From positions 2,428,936 to 2,492,935 of the forward strand of contig JABAKD010000020.1 in NCBI GenBank assembly GCA_012845835.1: a stretch of 64,000 bases of DNA, in the 5' to 3' direction. A program made the translations under genes and the position numbers. The stretch's first letter is position 1; every line of letters begins with the position of its first letter. This document shows, piece after piece, positions 45,901 to 55,085 of the stretch. The notes under the pieces were generated by a model. The model searched no databases. It was not told where the DNA came from and saw nothing but the letters and a program-made list of their open reading frames with translations. This DNA comes from Undaria pinnatifida (lineage: Eukaryota; Sar; Phaeophyceae; Laminariales; Alariaceae).

Positions 45901-48900
45901 GTAGGAGAAAAATCGAAACGGTGGCACTGCTCGATGATGGAACACCCCAGAAAGGGTGGTTTGAAAGGGTGGAACATGAAGAAAGGGTAGTTCGACGCAG
46001 ACTGGCTGCGGTGTGCTGCCAAGCAATGGTCATTTGCGGCAATCTCTTGGACTGTAGCGTGGCGTCGCGAGGGATAAGCCCGTTGGTTCCGAGAACAGAA
46101 CCAGCTGAATCCACTTTTGTGTTCGCAAAAAGAGTCTCGGTATTACATCGCCGAGGTCCTGGGAGGATCTTCGTGGGTGGCGCTCATGGCGGGGGACGAA
46201 GCTATCCTGAGGATCCTGTCTTCAAATGCTTGATGAGCAGGGAAATGATGCCATACCAGTGGTCTCCTCCCACGCAATGCACGAGGCCGGCGAAGATGAT
46301 GCCGAAGGGAGCCCAGGGAATGTCCTGGTCAACTATGGTTGCCTTCCAACTTCATGAGGGGGCTGTCCCTCGGGCCCAAGGGAAGTTGTGTTGTCAGCAC
46401 TAGTGCAGCGGCGGTTCCCATCGTTAACGGATCCCATGCTGTCCCTTGAAAAGGCGCACATCCTGAGACGAGCGCGGGTGGAGCTGGCAAATAAATTGTC
46501 GAGTCGGGCTCAGGGTGTGATGGCCCAGAGTATGAAGCATTAGTTGGGTGTTGTAATCCGGAACCGCTGACGGTCGCCATCTTCGGCAAGTAGCGTTGCT
46601 CATCGGTGGGAGACATCGAGTGGAGCATCCTGATTGGGATCGGCGTCTTGACCTCCTCCCATCCACACCTCAAGGCAATAGCTAGAACTAAGGGGCTGAG
46701 TATTGGGCAAGATATTCACTTTGGGGCTCGGCGGGGGGGCGGGATGGCTAGGCGGGGGGGCGGGGTGGAGTTGCAGGAGGGGGAAGGGGAAGGAGCCATT
46801 TCACGGTAGGGGTTGCAGTTGTATGATTGCGCCAAAAAGTCCCTGGGCGATTGAGTTCCTCTTGTGAGGAACTGCCGGTCAATGAAAAAATTTCACGAGT
46901 ACATTTTTTTTTTAGGACTGCCACTAAGGCATAGAAGCTTGGTCGGGTTGTGCGCGAACGAATGCCTTCGAAGTCATTTTTCGAGTGAGATATTGAGTCC
47001 CTCATGTGAGGAGCTCAGAGACTTATGTGGCAACCCTACCGTGGGATGGCTCGAAGCTAGTCCCCTTAAAGGTGAAGCTGAATCCTCGTCGTGAAGCGGA
47101 TGCCATGCTCTTGTGGTGCTGTGTTGGTAAAATCAGGCGTTTCGTGTCCAAGGTTGCAGTGCCGAAGTCGGTGCCGGCCGGCTACGCTGTCGCTGTTAAT
47201 GTTATTGTTGTCATGGCAGCTGCTGTTCGAGAAAGCAAGGCGATAATGCGTTTTCGACTCTCGAACATAATTGCCTCGGCAGCTACGACGAGCGGCACTG
47301 GTTGTCGCGATTTATGCCAGGTGACGCCGGTGGGTTTCCGGTATGCGCGTTTCCGCAATTACCGAAAGGAACCAACATATTGAAGGATGCCAAACTCTAG
47401 GTTGAGTGCGTTACAGGCCCAGCGATGTTGATGTTGCCACGGTGAAAAAATGTCGCAGGCACGACGCAAACTTCAGGATAACGCCCGAGAGTCGGCGGGG
47501 GTACTGGATGGACAGGTAGTCGAGAATTATGCTCGTCGCAGATTCTGTCTCTGACTGCAATGATGAGGTGGTCGCGATCGTCGGTTGCGACGCTACAAGG
47601 GTCGTAGACGCCAGGGGCGCTAATGTCTGCACGGCTATACGACTTCGCTGTCGCTGGTACTGGGGTCACTCTCGGAGATGTAGGTGGTAGTCGGGGAAGA
47701 ACGGAGGTCTTGGCTCGAGCGGTAGGTGATGCGGTGGGCGCGTGCGGCGTTGTTGTGGTTGATTGTGGTAGGATTGCATGAGTGGTGGGCACTGGGGGCG
47801 GTCGGGGCGTGCAAGGGCAATGGTTGCGGCAATTAATGTGGTGGAAGGCTCTGTTGGTTATATAGAACTACCCACTGAACCACGCAGTCACGTGACTCCG
47901 TGGGCAAGTGGGTAGTTCTATATAACCAACAAAAAATATGTTTGGGAGTCCGTCAATTGACTCTCACCGACTTCGTAACAGGGATCTCCGGGGCTCTCTC
48001 CCCTCGCCACGTACTACCGTAGTACTCAGGGGCAAACTATCACAACCATTCACGTCTCCAGCGCGCACTCTCGCAAAGATGTTATTTCCTCAATTTGCTT
48101 TTCCCGGAAAAACGCGGAAATATGAAGTCGGTGGGACTCGAACCCACGACATATCTTTTGTTGGTGATATAGAACTTTTGTTGGTTATATGGAACTACCC
48201 ACTGGCCCACGAAGTAACATCACGATATGTCGTGGGTTCGAGTCCCGCCGACTTCATATTTCCCACTGGCCCACGAAGTCACATCAAGATATGTCGTGGG
48301 TTCGAGTCCCATCGACTTCATATTTCCGCGTTTTTCCGGGAAAAGCAAAATAAGGAAATAACGTCTTTGCGAGCGTGCGCGCTGGAGACGTGAATGGTTG
48401 TGATAGTTTGCCCCTGAATACTACGGTAGTGCGTGGCGAGGGAGAGAGCCCCCGAGATCCCTGTTACGAAGTCGGTGAGAGTTAATTGGCGGACTCCCAA
48501 ACATATATTTTGTTGGTTATAAAGAACTACCCACTGGTCCACGAAGTCATACCTGACGTGACTTCGTGGTTCAGTGGGTAGTTCTATATAGCCAACAAAA
48601 GACATGTCGCGGGTTTGAGTCCCACCGACTTGATATTTCCGCGTTTTTTTCCGGGAAAACCAAATTGAAGAAACAACGTATTTTCGAGCGTGCGCGCTGG
48701 AGACGTGAATGGTTGTGATAGTTTGCCCCTGAGTACTACGGAAGTGCGTGGCGAGGGGAGAGAGCCCCGGAGATCCCTGTTACGAAGTCGGTGAGAGTCA
48801 ATTGACGGACTCCCAAACATATCTTTTGTTGGTTATTATATAGAACTACCCACTTGCCCACGAAGTCACGTAACTTCGTGGGCCAGTGGGTAGTTCTATA

Positions 48901-51900
48901 TAACCAACAAAAAACCCAACAGGCTCCCTCGCCGTTCGGGCAACTGTATCAGCGACATAAGCCGAAGTTCCATTTTAAGTAATGTAAGTTTGGGTGGGTT
49001 GAGGTAACATGGCTCCAGGCTGGTGGTCAGAAAAGAGAGAAGTTCGGGTGGGACCACCGGCGGGAGCAGGAGGCCTCATCCAATCCAATACTGAAATGAA
49101 ATGATCGGTAACAGAGTTGAAGAATACCGCAGTAATATCGTCAACCAACTTCAGGTTCCCACGGTTGGCACAAAAGTTGGAACCATGTGTTTGCTACCAA
49201 TTACTAAGGACTATCCATGAAGCGAGCTCACTCGTGTTATAGTCCCCGAAATCCTCGACGAGATACCAGCGAGGAGCGGAAAAAGTTAAGACCATCCCAC
49301 CCACCCTACACTGGATATTCTTTTAGCAGTTGTGTTCATTTCCCTGGGGAAATACTGCTGCGCTGAGGGCACTTCGACCGAAGGCTCCCTCAGCGCGGGT
49401 GGTGTATCCACAGATGAGGACCTTCTGCGGGAGGAGGAGGCCTCATCCAATCCAATGCTTAAATAACATAATCGGTAACAGAGTTACAGAATACCGCAGG
49501 AATTTGAAGGAAATAGCCGAGCTGGTGGGGGCGTGGAAGGGCAACGGTTGCCGCAATGAAATTGCTGGGCAACTCTGCGGCGGTTCGGACAACTGCATCA
49601 GGGGCGGAAGTGGGTCGGAATTTCAAGGAAATCATCCGAACAGGTGGGATGCCGCGGACGGCGCGTCTAAGGGTGTTAACATCCGCGACGATGATAGATC
49701 TTCCTAGGGTAGATCTCCGAACTGCGGAACGCAAATTTTGCCTACTCACACTAGTGGTGAGTAATAATTTCCTGGAAAGACTCTACCTTCCAGGCAAGTT
49801 TCCCTGCCTGAGTCGTTTCTGGGCATACGGGAGATGAAGGCACGCAAGGCCATATCGGTGTACGTGGTGGCTGTAGCACATTCATGTGGCGAGACCGCGG
49901 GCCACCTGCACTATCTGCATTTTTGGTGGAAGCTCGCGAAAGCTTCCATGGAAGCTTCCATGGAAGATATGGAAGCTTCCACGACTTCCGCGGAAGCTTC
50001 CATCGCTTTCATGGAAGCTTCCATGGAAGAAATGGAAGCTTCCATGGAAGTATGGAAGCTTCCACGGAAGCTTCCACGCTTCCATGCCGTGGAAGATTCC
50101 ATGAAAGCTTCCACGGAAGCTTCCACCGAAGCAACTTCCACGGAAGCTTCCATGAAAGCTTCCACGGAAGCTTCCACGGAAGCAACTTCCACGGAAACAA
50201 CTTCCACGGAAGCTTTCATGAAAGCTTTCACGGAATCTTCCACGGAAGCAACCTAACTCTAACCCTAACCCTAACCCTATCCCTAACCCGGAGCTTCCAT
50301 GGAAGTAACTTCCGTGGAAACTTCCATTACTTCCGCGAAAGTTTCCATTAATTCCATGGAGGAAGCTTTTGTGGAAGCTTTCGTGGAAGCTCCCGTGAAA
50401 TATACTTCCACGGAAGCTTTTTTATCTTCCATATCTTCCATGGAAGCTTCCACGGAAGCTGACGGAAGCTCCCATGAAAGCTTCCGTGAAAGTTGCTTCC
50501 GTGGAAGCTTTCATATCTTCCATATCTTCCATGGAAGCTTCCACGGAAGCTTCCATGAAAACTTCCGTGGAAGTTACTTCCATGAAAGCTTCCATAACTT
50601 CCGCGAAAGCTTCCATTACTTCCATGAAAGCTTCCATGGAAGATTTCGTGGAAGTTACTTCCACGGAAGCTTTCGTGGAAGCTTTCGTGCCCCGTGGAAG
50701 CTACTTCCATGGAAGCTTTTATATCTTCCATACCTTCCATGGAAGCTTCCACGAAAGCTTCCGTGGAAGTTACTTTCGTGAAAGCTTCCATAACTTCCGC
50801 GAAAGCTTCCATTACTTCCATGACAGCTTCCATGGAAGCTTTCGTGGAAGTTACTTCCATGGAAGCTTTCGTGGAAGCTCCCGTGGAAGTTACTTCCGTG
50901 GAAGCTTTCATATCTTCCATATCTTCCATGGAAGCTTCCACGGAAGCTCCCATGGAAGCTTCCATGAAAGCTTTCATGAAAGCTATGGAAGCTTCCATGG
51001 AAGCTTCCACCGCTTCCATTGATTCCATGGAAGCTTCCATAACTTCCATATCTTCCATGGAATCTTCCATGGAAGCGGTGAAAGCTTCCACGGAAGCTTT
51101 CATGAGCTTCCACGCAAAATGCAAGTAGTGCAGGAGACCGGAGACCGCCTGCGCCCTTGAATCCGTCCATTCTCGTCGCTACTATTACTGTACGAAGTAT
51201 GTATATGTGTTCATATATTCCTGCGACACTCCGACTTGTTCAGTCACCATGTTCGTCCTTTAGAGAGTTGGTTTTTGTTTTGGCGGCCAACGAAAGTAGA
51301 GGTGATGTATTGCAAGGAGTGTCGCCACTGCTACTACTGTACTGTGCTACCGCCCTGCGGAACCTGGCAGGGAATTGGATGCATCTTGCAACAAACTCGA
51401 GGGCTTGCCTCCAGAGATAGGGAAATGCAGCCGATTGAGGAAACTGAGAGTCAACGGCAACTACATGGAAGGGATCCCGGCAGAAGTGGGACATTGTGCA
51501 CTGCTCGAGGTACGACGAGAGGTAAACTGTCAACTAAAGCCGTTTAAAAAAAATGCGGGACAGATCCGCCCATGCTACTCACGGCTCCGCAAAGAATCGC
51601 CCGTGTTACTATATCATAGGTATAAACAGGACTAGATACGAAGCGCCCGTCGCATAACCAACCCAGCTTTGGGGTATTTTTCTTGAATGAGTGTATGTAG
51701 ATGAAGACTATAGTGCAGCCAACGGTATGCGTTGCCGCGCTATTCCCTACCAGGTAGCTGTTAATATTCAAAGTAATGCAGCTAATGATGTGCGTTGCCC
51801 TGCTGCACCTCAGTGTACTTTTAGTCCCCGGTACAAGACGTAATTACAAGTAAATTATCAAAATACCTGGGCTAGTGGTGGTGATGGTGGTGTAGGTCTA

Positions 51901-54900
51901 GCAAGCAGCACGTTTTTTTGTATTGAATGAGTGTATTTGAAGATTCAAGCTCCGTGGGTCTGCTCGTACGACTGTCAATAACTACAGCTACCTGCAGCTT
52001 AATGCATCAAACCTTAAAGAGCATCATCACCCTAACACTCAAAATCAGCTCCCCGTATCCCCCCTACCATTTACCGTGCACGCGCCTCGTGCCCGTCTGA
52101 CGCACAGGAGCTGATCTTGTCGGAGAACAAACTGCGGGACATACCCGAAACGTTGGCCAGCCTGAAAGCTTTGCGAGTGCTGAGGCTCCAGAACAACCGG
52201 CTGAAGTCTCTTCCTCACGCCCTCGGAGAAGTCGTCACTCTTGAGGACCTTGACTGCGCGGGAAACGCAGAATTTGAGGTCGTCCCGACACCTTTACACA
52301 GCGACACGGCGATGATTTTATGGGTCTGCCGGTTGCATAAAGGTAAAAACAGGAAAGCGAAGGAGACCAACGCTACGTACGGTAGTACTGTTTTCACCAC
52401 TCACACGAGTAACTGTACCTCACTGACAAAAAATAGTTCAGGCAATTCTGTTTTGGCGCAGCGTAGCAGACCGTTCCATTGCGGGTTCTTGGCGTAAAAC
52501 TTAAACAGCACGAGAGCTTGAGACCGCGAAGGAACAGCGGGGTCGGTTACTCGCGCGAGAGTGACCCTGCCGAGCCACTGCAATTAAAGGCCCGGGAAGA
52601 TATCTCCCTTTCCGTGGCCACCGCCAGGACTACAACCTGCCTGGTATGGAGGCAGCACAAACGAAAGTTTTCATGCAAGCAATAGCATGTTAATGTGGTG
52701 GATAATCAAGAGAAGGCAGAGGGCAGACGAGAGACATATGTCCGCAATGGTCGATGGATTTCGCTCGGACTTAGCTTAGACAAAGTACCAAACAGGGCAA
52801 CCGCGTCAAAACAACACTTTGGTCGCCGTTCGTTGCAGAAAGTGTGGAGAGAGCGTGTCCCCGGTTTGCTAAATTTTGCGATGGCCATCACCAACCAGCC
52901 CTCACGTGGGATTCTCGGGGTTCTTCCGTGTCCAACTAATACGGACGCGTGCTACGATAGAGGTTCACCACTTTTTTTCTAGTACTACCTTTCAATTTGG
53001 GAGCTTAAGACCTTTCCAGACCTTTCCCAAAAATGATTTGGAGAAAAATAAAACAGCGACAACCGGATGAAAAACCCGATGGCCTAGGTACACAGCGAGA
53101 ATCATGCAAAGAAGTGGCCTAGTTCCGACGATTTTGGGTCAAGGAGCCCCGTCATTCAGAAAGCATTTCACACGAAAAGTGCTACGTCTATCACGTAGCA
53201 CGTCTGAACCCCACAAATGAGGGAACGTTGCACTTTACAGCGTCTCGTTGTGTGTTAACTAACCTTGGGAGCACGCTCAGGTCACCGATGAATCGTGTGG
53301 GCCTAGGCCATCCGATGTGTAACCGTGAGTCTTCCACCAAAGGCTTCTTGACTTCGCCCCACGCGTGAAGAAATCGGAACAAAGCTTGGCGCGGGTCAAC
53401 CTTCAGTAATTAGGCGTTTCCCATGCGCTGTGGTGTGCATGCCACCTACCGTTCCCTTCCAAAGGCTTCTTGACTTCGCCCCGCGCGTGAAGAAATCGGA
53501 ATAAAGCTTGGCGCGGGTCAACCTTCAGTAATTAAGCGTTTTCCATGCGCTGTGGTGTGCATACCACCTACCGTTTCCTTCGATCTTTTCGTGTTCCTGC
53601 CTCATTTTTCCGGCCTGCCATCGCTACTAACCCAGGCCACGCGGACGACTCGGCACAGCTACACAGTCTCAACGAGGCCCTCGAATCGAAGGCCCAGAAG
53701 ATAGAAGAAACGAAGCTGAGATTACGGGTGAGCGCGCTCCCAAGAGTTTTCATGTTGAGTAGGAATATTGTCGGTTTGATAGGTTCGATCATCCAAAGAC
53801 GTGCGTTGGTGCTCACGAAGTGTTTACGTCGTGTGACGGAAAGGTCCACCAGTCGAGAGGAGAGCTGACTACACTTCATGCCATGAGACCAACCATTGTC
53901 TTGTTGATGCAAAGTTCAAAGTTCGTAAGAGCGCTGACTTGGTTCACGAAACACGCTCAACCGTGCGGTGGTCACGGTTGATTAGCAGTGGCTGAAAGAA
54001 AGTTTGAACGGTCAACCTGCAATTTTGACGTTGTAAGAGCCGTTCCTAACGAGCACAACAAATATCAGGAATCGTGACAAAAAAAAACGCGATATTTTCA
54101 CGAATCGTACCTATTGTCAGGAACCCGGACTTTGAATCGTTTCGGTATTTTCCATAAAAATTGAAGTCGGGATTCCTGACAAAAAAACGTGATTTCGTTT
54201 TTGAAAACGTGATATTTCAGATTTTTTTGGGATCGTAAAAAGTTTTTGTCAGGGTTCGTGATTTTGTTTTCGTTCGTTAGAAACGACCCTAATACTCGTA
54301 TAGGCCAGCAGGCTAGAACAACCAGAAACGCGGCCTGTTGACGAGGCCATAATTAACTTATCAAAGGCTATGGCACGGGATGCATGATACAAGTACGGGA
54401 AAGACCCGACTACTGATACACATGTTGTCTCGGCTTTTGCGCTTCACAACCACTCACAACTTGCGGGGTGGTTATTATTCGAGCGAAGCGAGTTTCTGAT
54501 TCCCACCTGCGGTCCCCCCGTAATAGCGCTCTACTCGAAAAAAAAAGTTCGTGTGTTTGTGTGTTTGTACGCTTTAACTTGAATTTAGACTAGGTCACTA
54601 GAAAAATGAGTGCTGTGGTGGCGGACCACACGAAAAAAAAAAAAAAAAACGTAATAGCGCTCTACTCGAAAAAAAAAGTTCGTGTATGGTAAATGGCCCG
54701 TGGACGCACACGTCTGACGACAGTTACATCTATCAGCTGTCGCTCGTTTTAGCGACAGCTACAATATCTTTAATACATACAACTCTTGCCTCACCCTGGT
54801 GTCTTCTAAACGAAGGGGGCAAGTGGTGTTCCTCTTTTGGAGGGGCAGCAACGCCTCCACAACAGAGGGGATGTGGGGACACCATAGCATCAATATTTTT

Positions 54901-55085
54901 TGGGCGTTGAAAATTATCTGCCGCGGCGTTTAGAAATAAGCTTCTACTCGTGCGAACAAAAGCGACAAAGAATAAACCTTTACCCCCACCCTGCACGACG
55001 GCAGGAAGATATCCGGGCGCTGCAGGACCAACGGCGGGCATTGCTGAAAGAACGACCAGGAGTGTATCTCGCAGCCAAACACCAG
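39952..55085 (+). CDS. Leucine-rich-repeat protein with C-terminal coiled coil, six exons, 3' end unresolved
   Basis: Exons 39952-40052, 40309-40392, 51371-51509, 52108-52342, 53636-53727 and 55005-55085 join in phase for 244 codons. The N-terminus is acidic (MEEVDELVPHPDENGTLNL). Residues 37-150 hold about five 23-residue LRRs of the LxxLxxSxNxLxxLPxxL type, for example LMYLNVSFNNIEYLPPEL, LRKLRVNGNYMEGIPAEV and LRVLRLQNNRLKSLPHAL. Repeats run straight across both the 11-kb intron and the next one, which strongly supports the splicing. A cap-like segment (VPTPLHSDTAMILW) is followed from about residue 190 by a charged helix (LESKAQKIEETKLRLR, then DIRALQDQRRALLKERP) likely to be a coiled coil. 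Intracellular LRR scaffolds of this layout usually bind other proteins; the partner is unknown. The ATG follows TAG, so an upstream exon is possible. The stop codon was not located. Confidence 0.82.
41282..41452. repeat. Hairpin element with ~54-bp arms
   Basis: The arm at 41282-41336 (containing TTGAGTTCTTCCTTTTTGTT) and the arm at 41399-41452 are reverse complements with only a few mismatches, around a ~60-base loop. It lies on the sense strand of the LRR intron, so the pre-mRNA would contain a strong stem. Confidence 0.85.
42089..42210. repeat. GGGAGGGTATACGTTCCC tandem repeat
   Basis: Two copies about 90 bp apart of GGGAGGGTATACGTTCCC then CCGGCACATG and AAGAAAGAAAA, with a partial copy from 42055. 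The motif contains the palindrome GTATAC. Not coding. Confidence 0.7.
43000..47840. other. G-rich asymmetric block within the LRR intron
   Basis: The plus strand is rich in G and poor in C, so minus frames of 100-160 codons stay open repeatedly in different phases. No motif of gag, protease, polymerase or integrase was recognised. 46850-46880 and 46991-47020 share a short palindromic motif (around CCTC-TGTGAGGA). This may be an ancient transposon whose identity is lost. Confidence 0.35.
47857..48912. repeat. Palindromic tRNA-like repeat cluster
   Basis: Three near-perfect palindromes of about 80-90 bp (47857-47937, 48512-48600 and 48823-48912) built from GTTGGTTATATAGAACTACC and its complement around CACGAAGTCACGTGACTTCG. 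Between them lie copies of a ~235-bp unit in both orientations. Each unit starts with GTGGGTTCGAGTCCCACC, a T-arm/B-box-like sequence. In the copy at 48560-48640 an A-box-like TGGTTCAGTGG lies about 40 bases upstream of the B box. It does not fold as a canonical tRNA, so I call it tRNA-derived, SINE-like. The spurious peptide GGTRTHD comes from this sequence. Confidence 0.7.
49062..49505. repeat. ~80-bp direct repeats
   Basis: GGAGGCCTCATCCAATCCAA, then ATCGGTAACAGAGTT and AGAATACCGCAG, occur at 49062-49140 and again at 49425-49505. They may be remnants of a larger element interrupted by the tRNA-like cluster. Confidence 0.7.
49905..51139. mobile_element. Foldback element of 12-bp self-complementary repeats
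   Basis: Bounded by imperfect inverted ends: CCTGCACTATCTGCATTTTT on the left and the complement of CCTGCACTACTTGCATTTTG on the right, each running into GTGGAAGCTC. The 1.2-kb interior is nearly all variants of a 12-bp unit, ATGGAAGCTTCC, which is close to its own complement. Every frame is therefore open over long stretches (Met-Glu-Ala-Ser, His-Gly-Ser-Phe or Trp-Lys-Leu-Pro repeats). These frames are not genes. A telomere-like run sits inside at 50251-50289, and an isolated copy of the right end is at 39000. The closest known design is a foldback transposon. Confidence 0.75.
50251..50289. repeat. Interstitial telomere-like CCCTAA repeats
   Basis: CTAACTCTAACCCTAACCC and further copies, about six units with two variants, embedded in the foldback element. 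TTAGGG-type repeats are the telomere sequence of many eukaryotes. Confidence 0.85.
51510..52107. other. LRR gene intron 3
   Basis: 598 bp between GAG/GTACGA and ACGCACAG. No feature noted apart from GTGGTGATGGTGGTG near 51875. Confidence 0.7.
53340..53582. repeat. 122-bp tandem duplication near an acceptor
   Basis: Two adjacent copies starting AAAGGCTTCTTGACTTCGCC and ending near CCACCTACCGTT. They differ at about a dozen positions and lie about 55 bp upstream of the LRR exon at 53636. Confidence 0.9.
53728..54033. other. Start of LRR intron 5
   Basis: Nothing recognised. Confidence 0.5.
54037..54289. mobile_element. PIF/Harbinger-like MITE
   Basis: 253 bp flanked by TAA on both sides (54034-54036 and 54290-54292). 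The termini are GAGCCGTTCCTAACGAGC and the complement of GTTAGAAACGACCC, matching at most of the first 15 positions. The interior repeats CGTGA followed by A-runs. A 3-bp TAA duplication with G-rich ends is typical of PIF/Harbinger MITEs. No coding capacity. Confidence 0.65.
54522..54686. repeat. Short direct repeats
   Basis: CGTAATAGCGCTCTACTCGA followed by an A-run and GTTCGTGT occurs twice, starting at 54520 and 54649. Confidence 0.85.

Larger units (their letters stand above)
40393..51370 (+). other. 10,978-bp intron 2 of the LRR gene
   Basis: Donor GTGAGA after CTAAA and acceptor CCTGGCAG. Phase 2 matches on both sides, giving Lys, and the LRR repeat continues without a gap. The intron contains a hairpin (41282-41452), a short tandem repeat (42089-42210), a G-rich asymmetric block (43000-47840), a palindromic tRNA-like cluster (47857-48912), direct repeats (49062 and 49425) and a foldback element (49905-51139). 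I saw no exon of another gene inside it that I trust. Confidence 0.8.

Noticed and set aside
48121..48270. Functional tRNA gene
   Set aside because: The T-arm is good, but the D-arm and anticodon stem do not pair and the 5' acceptor strand does not match the 3' one.
47938..48393. 151-codon ORF containing GGTRTHD
   Set aside because: That peptide is the usual artefact of translating the complement of a tRNA T-arm; the region is the tRNA-like repeat cluster.
50348..51124. 258-codon minus ORF and several plus ORFs in the same stretch
   Set aside because: They are translations of the 12-bp near-palindromic repeat, which keeps all frames open; no non-repeat sequence is encoded.
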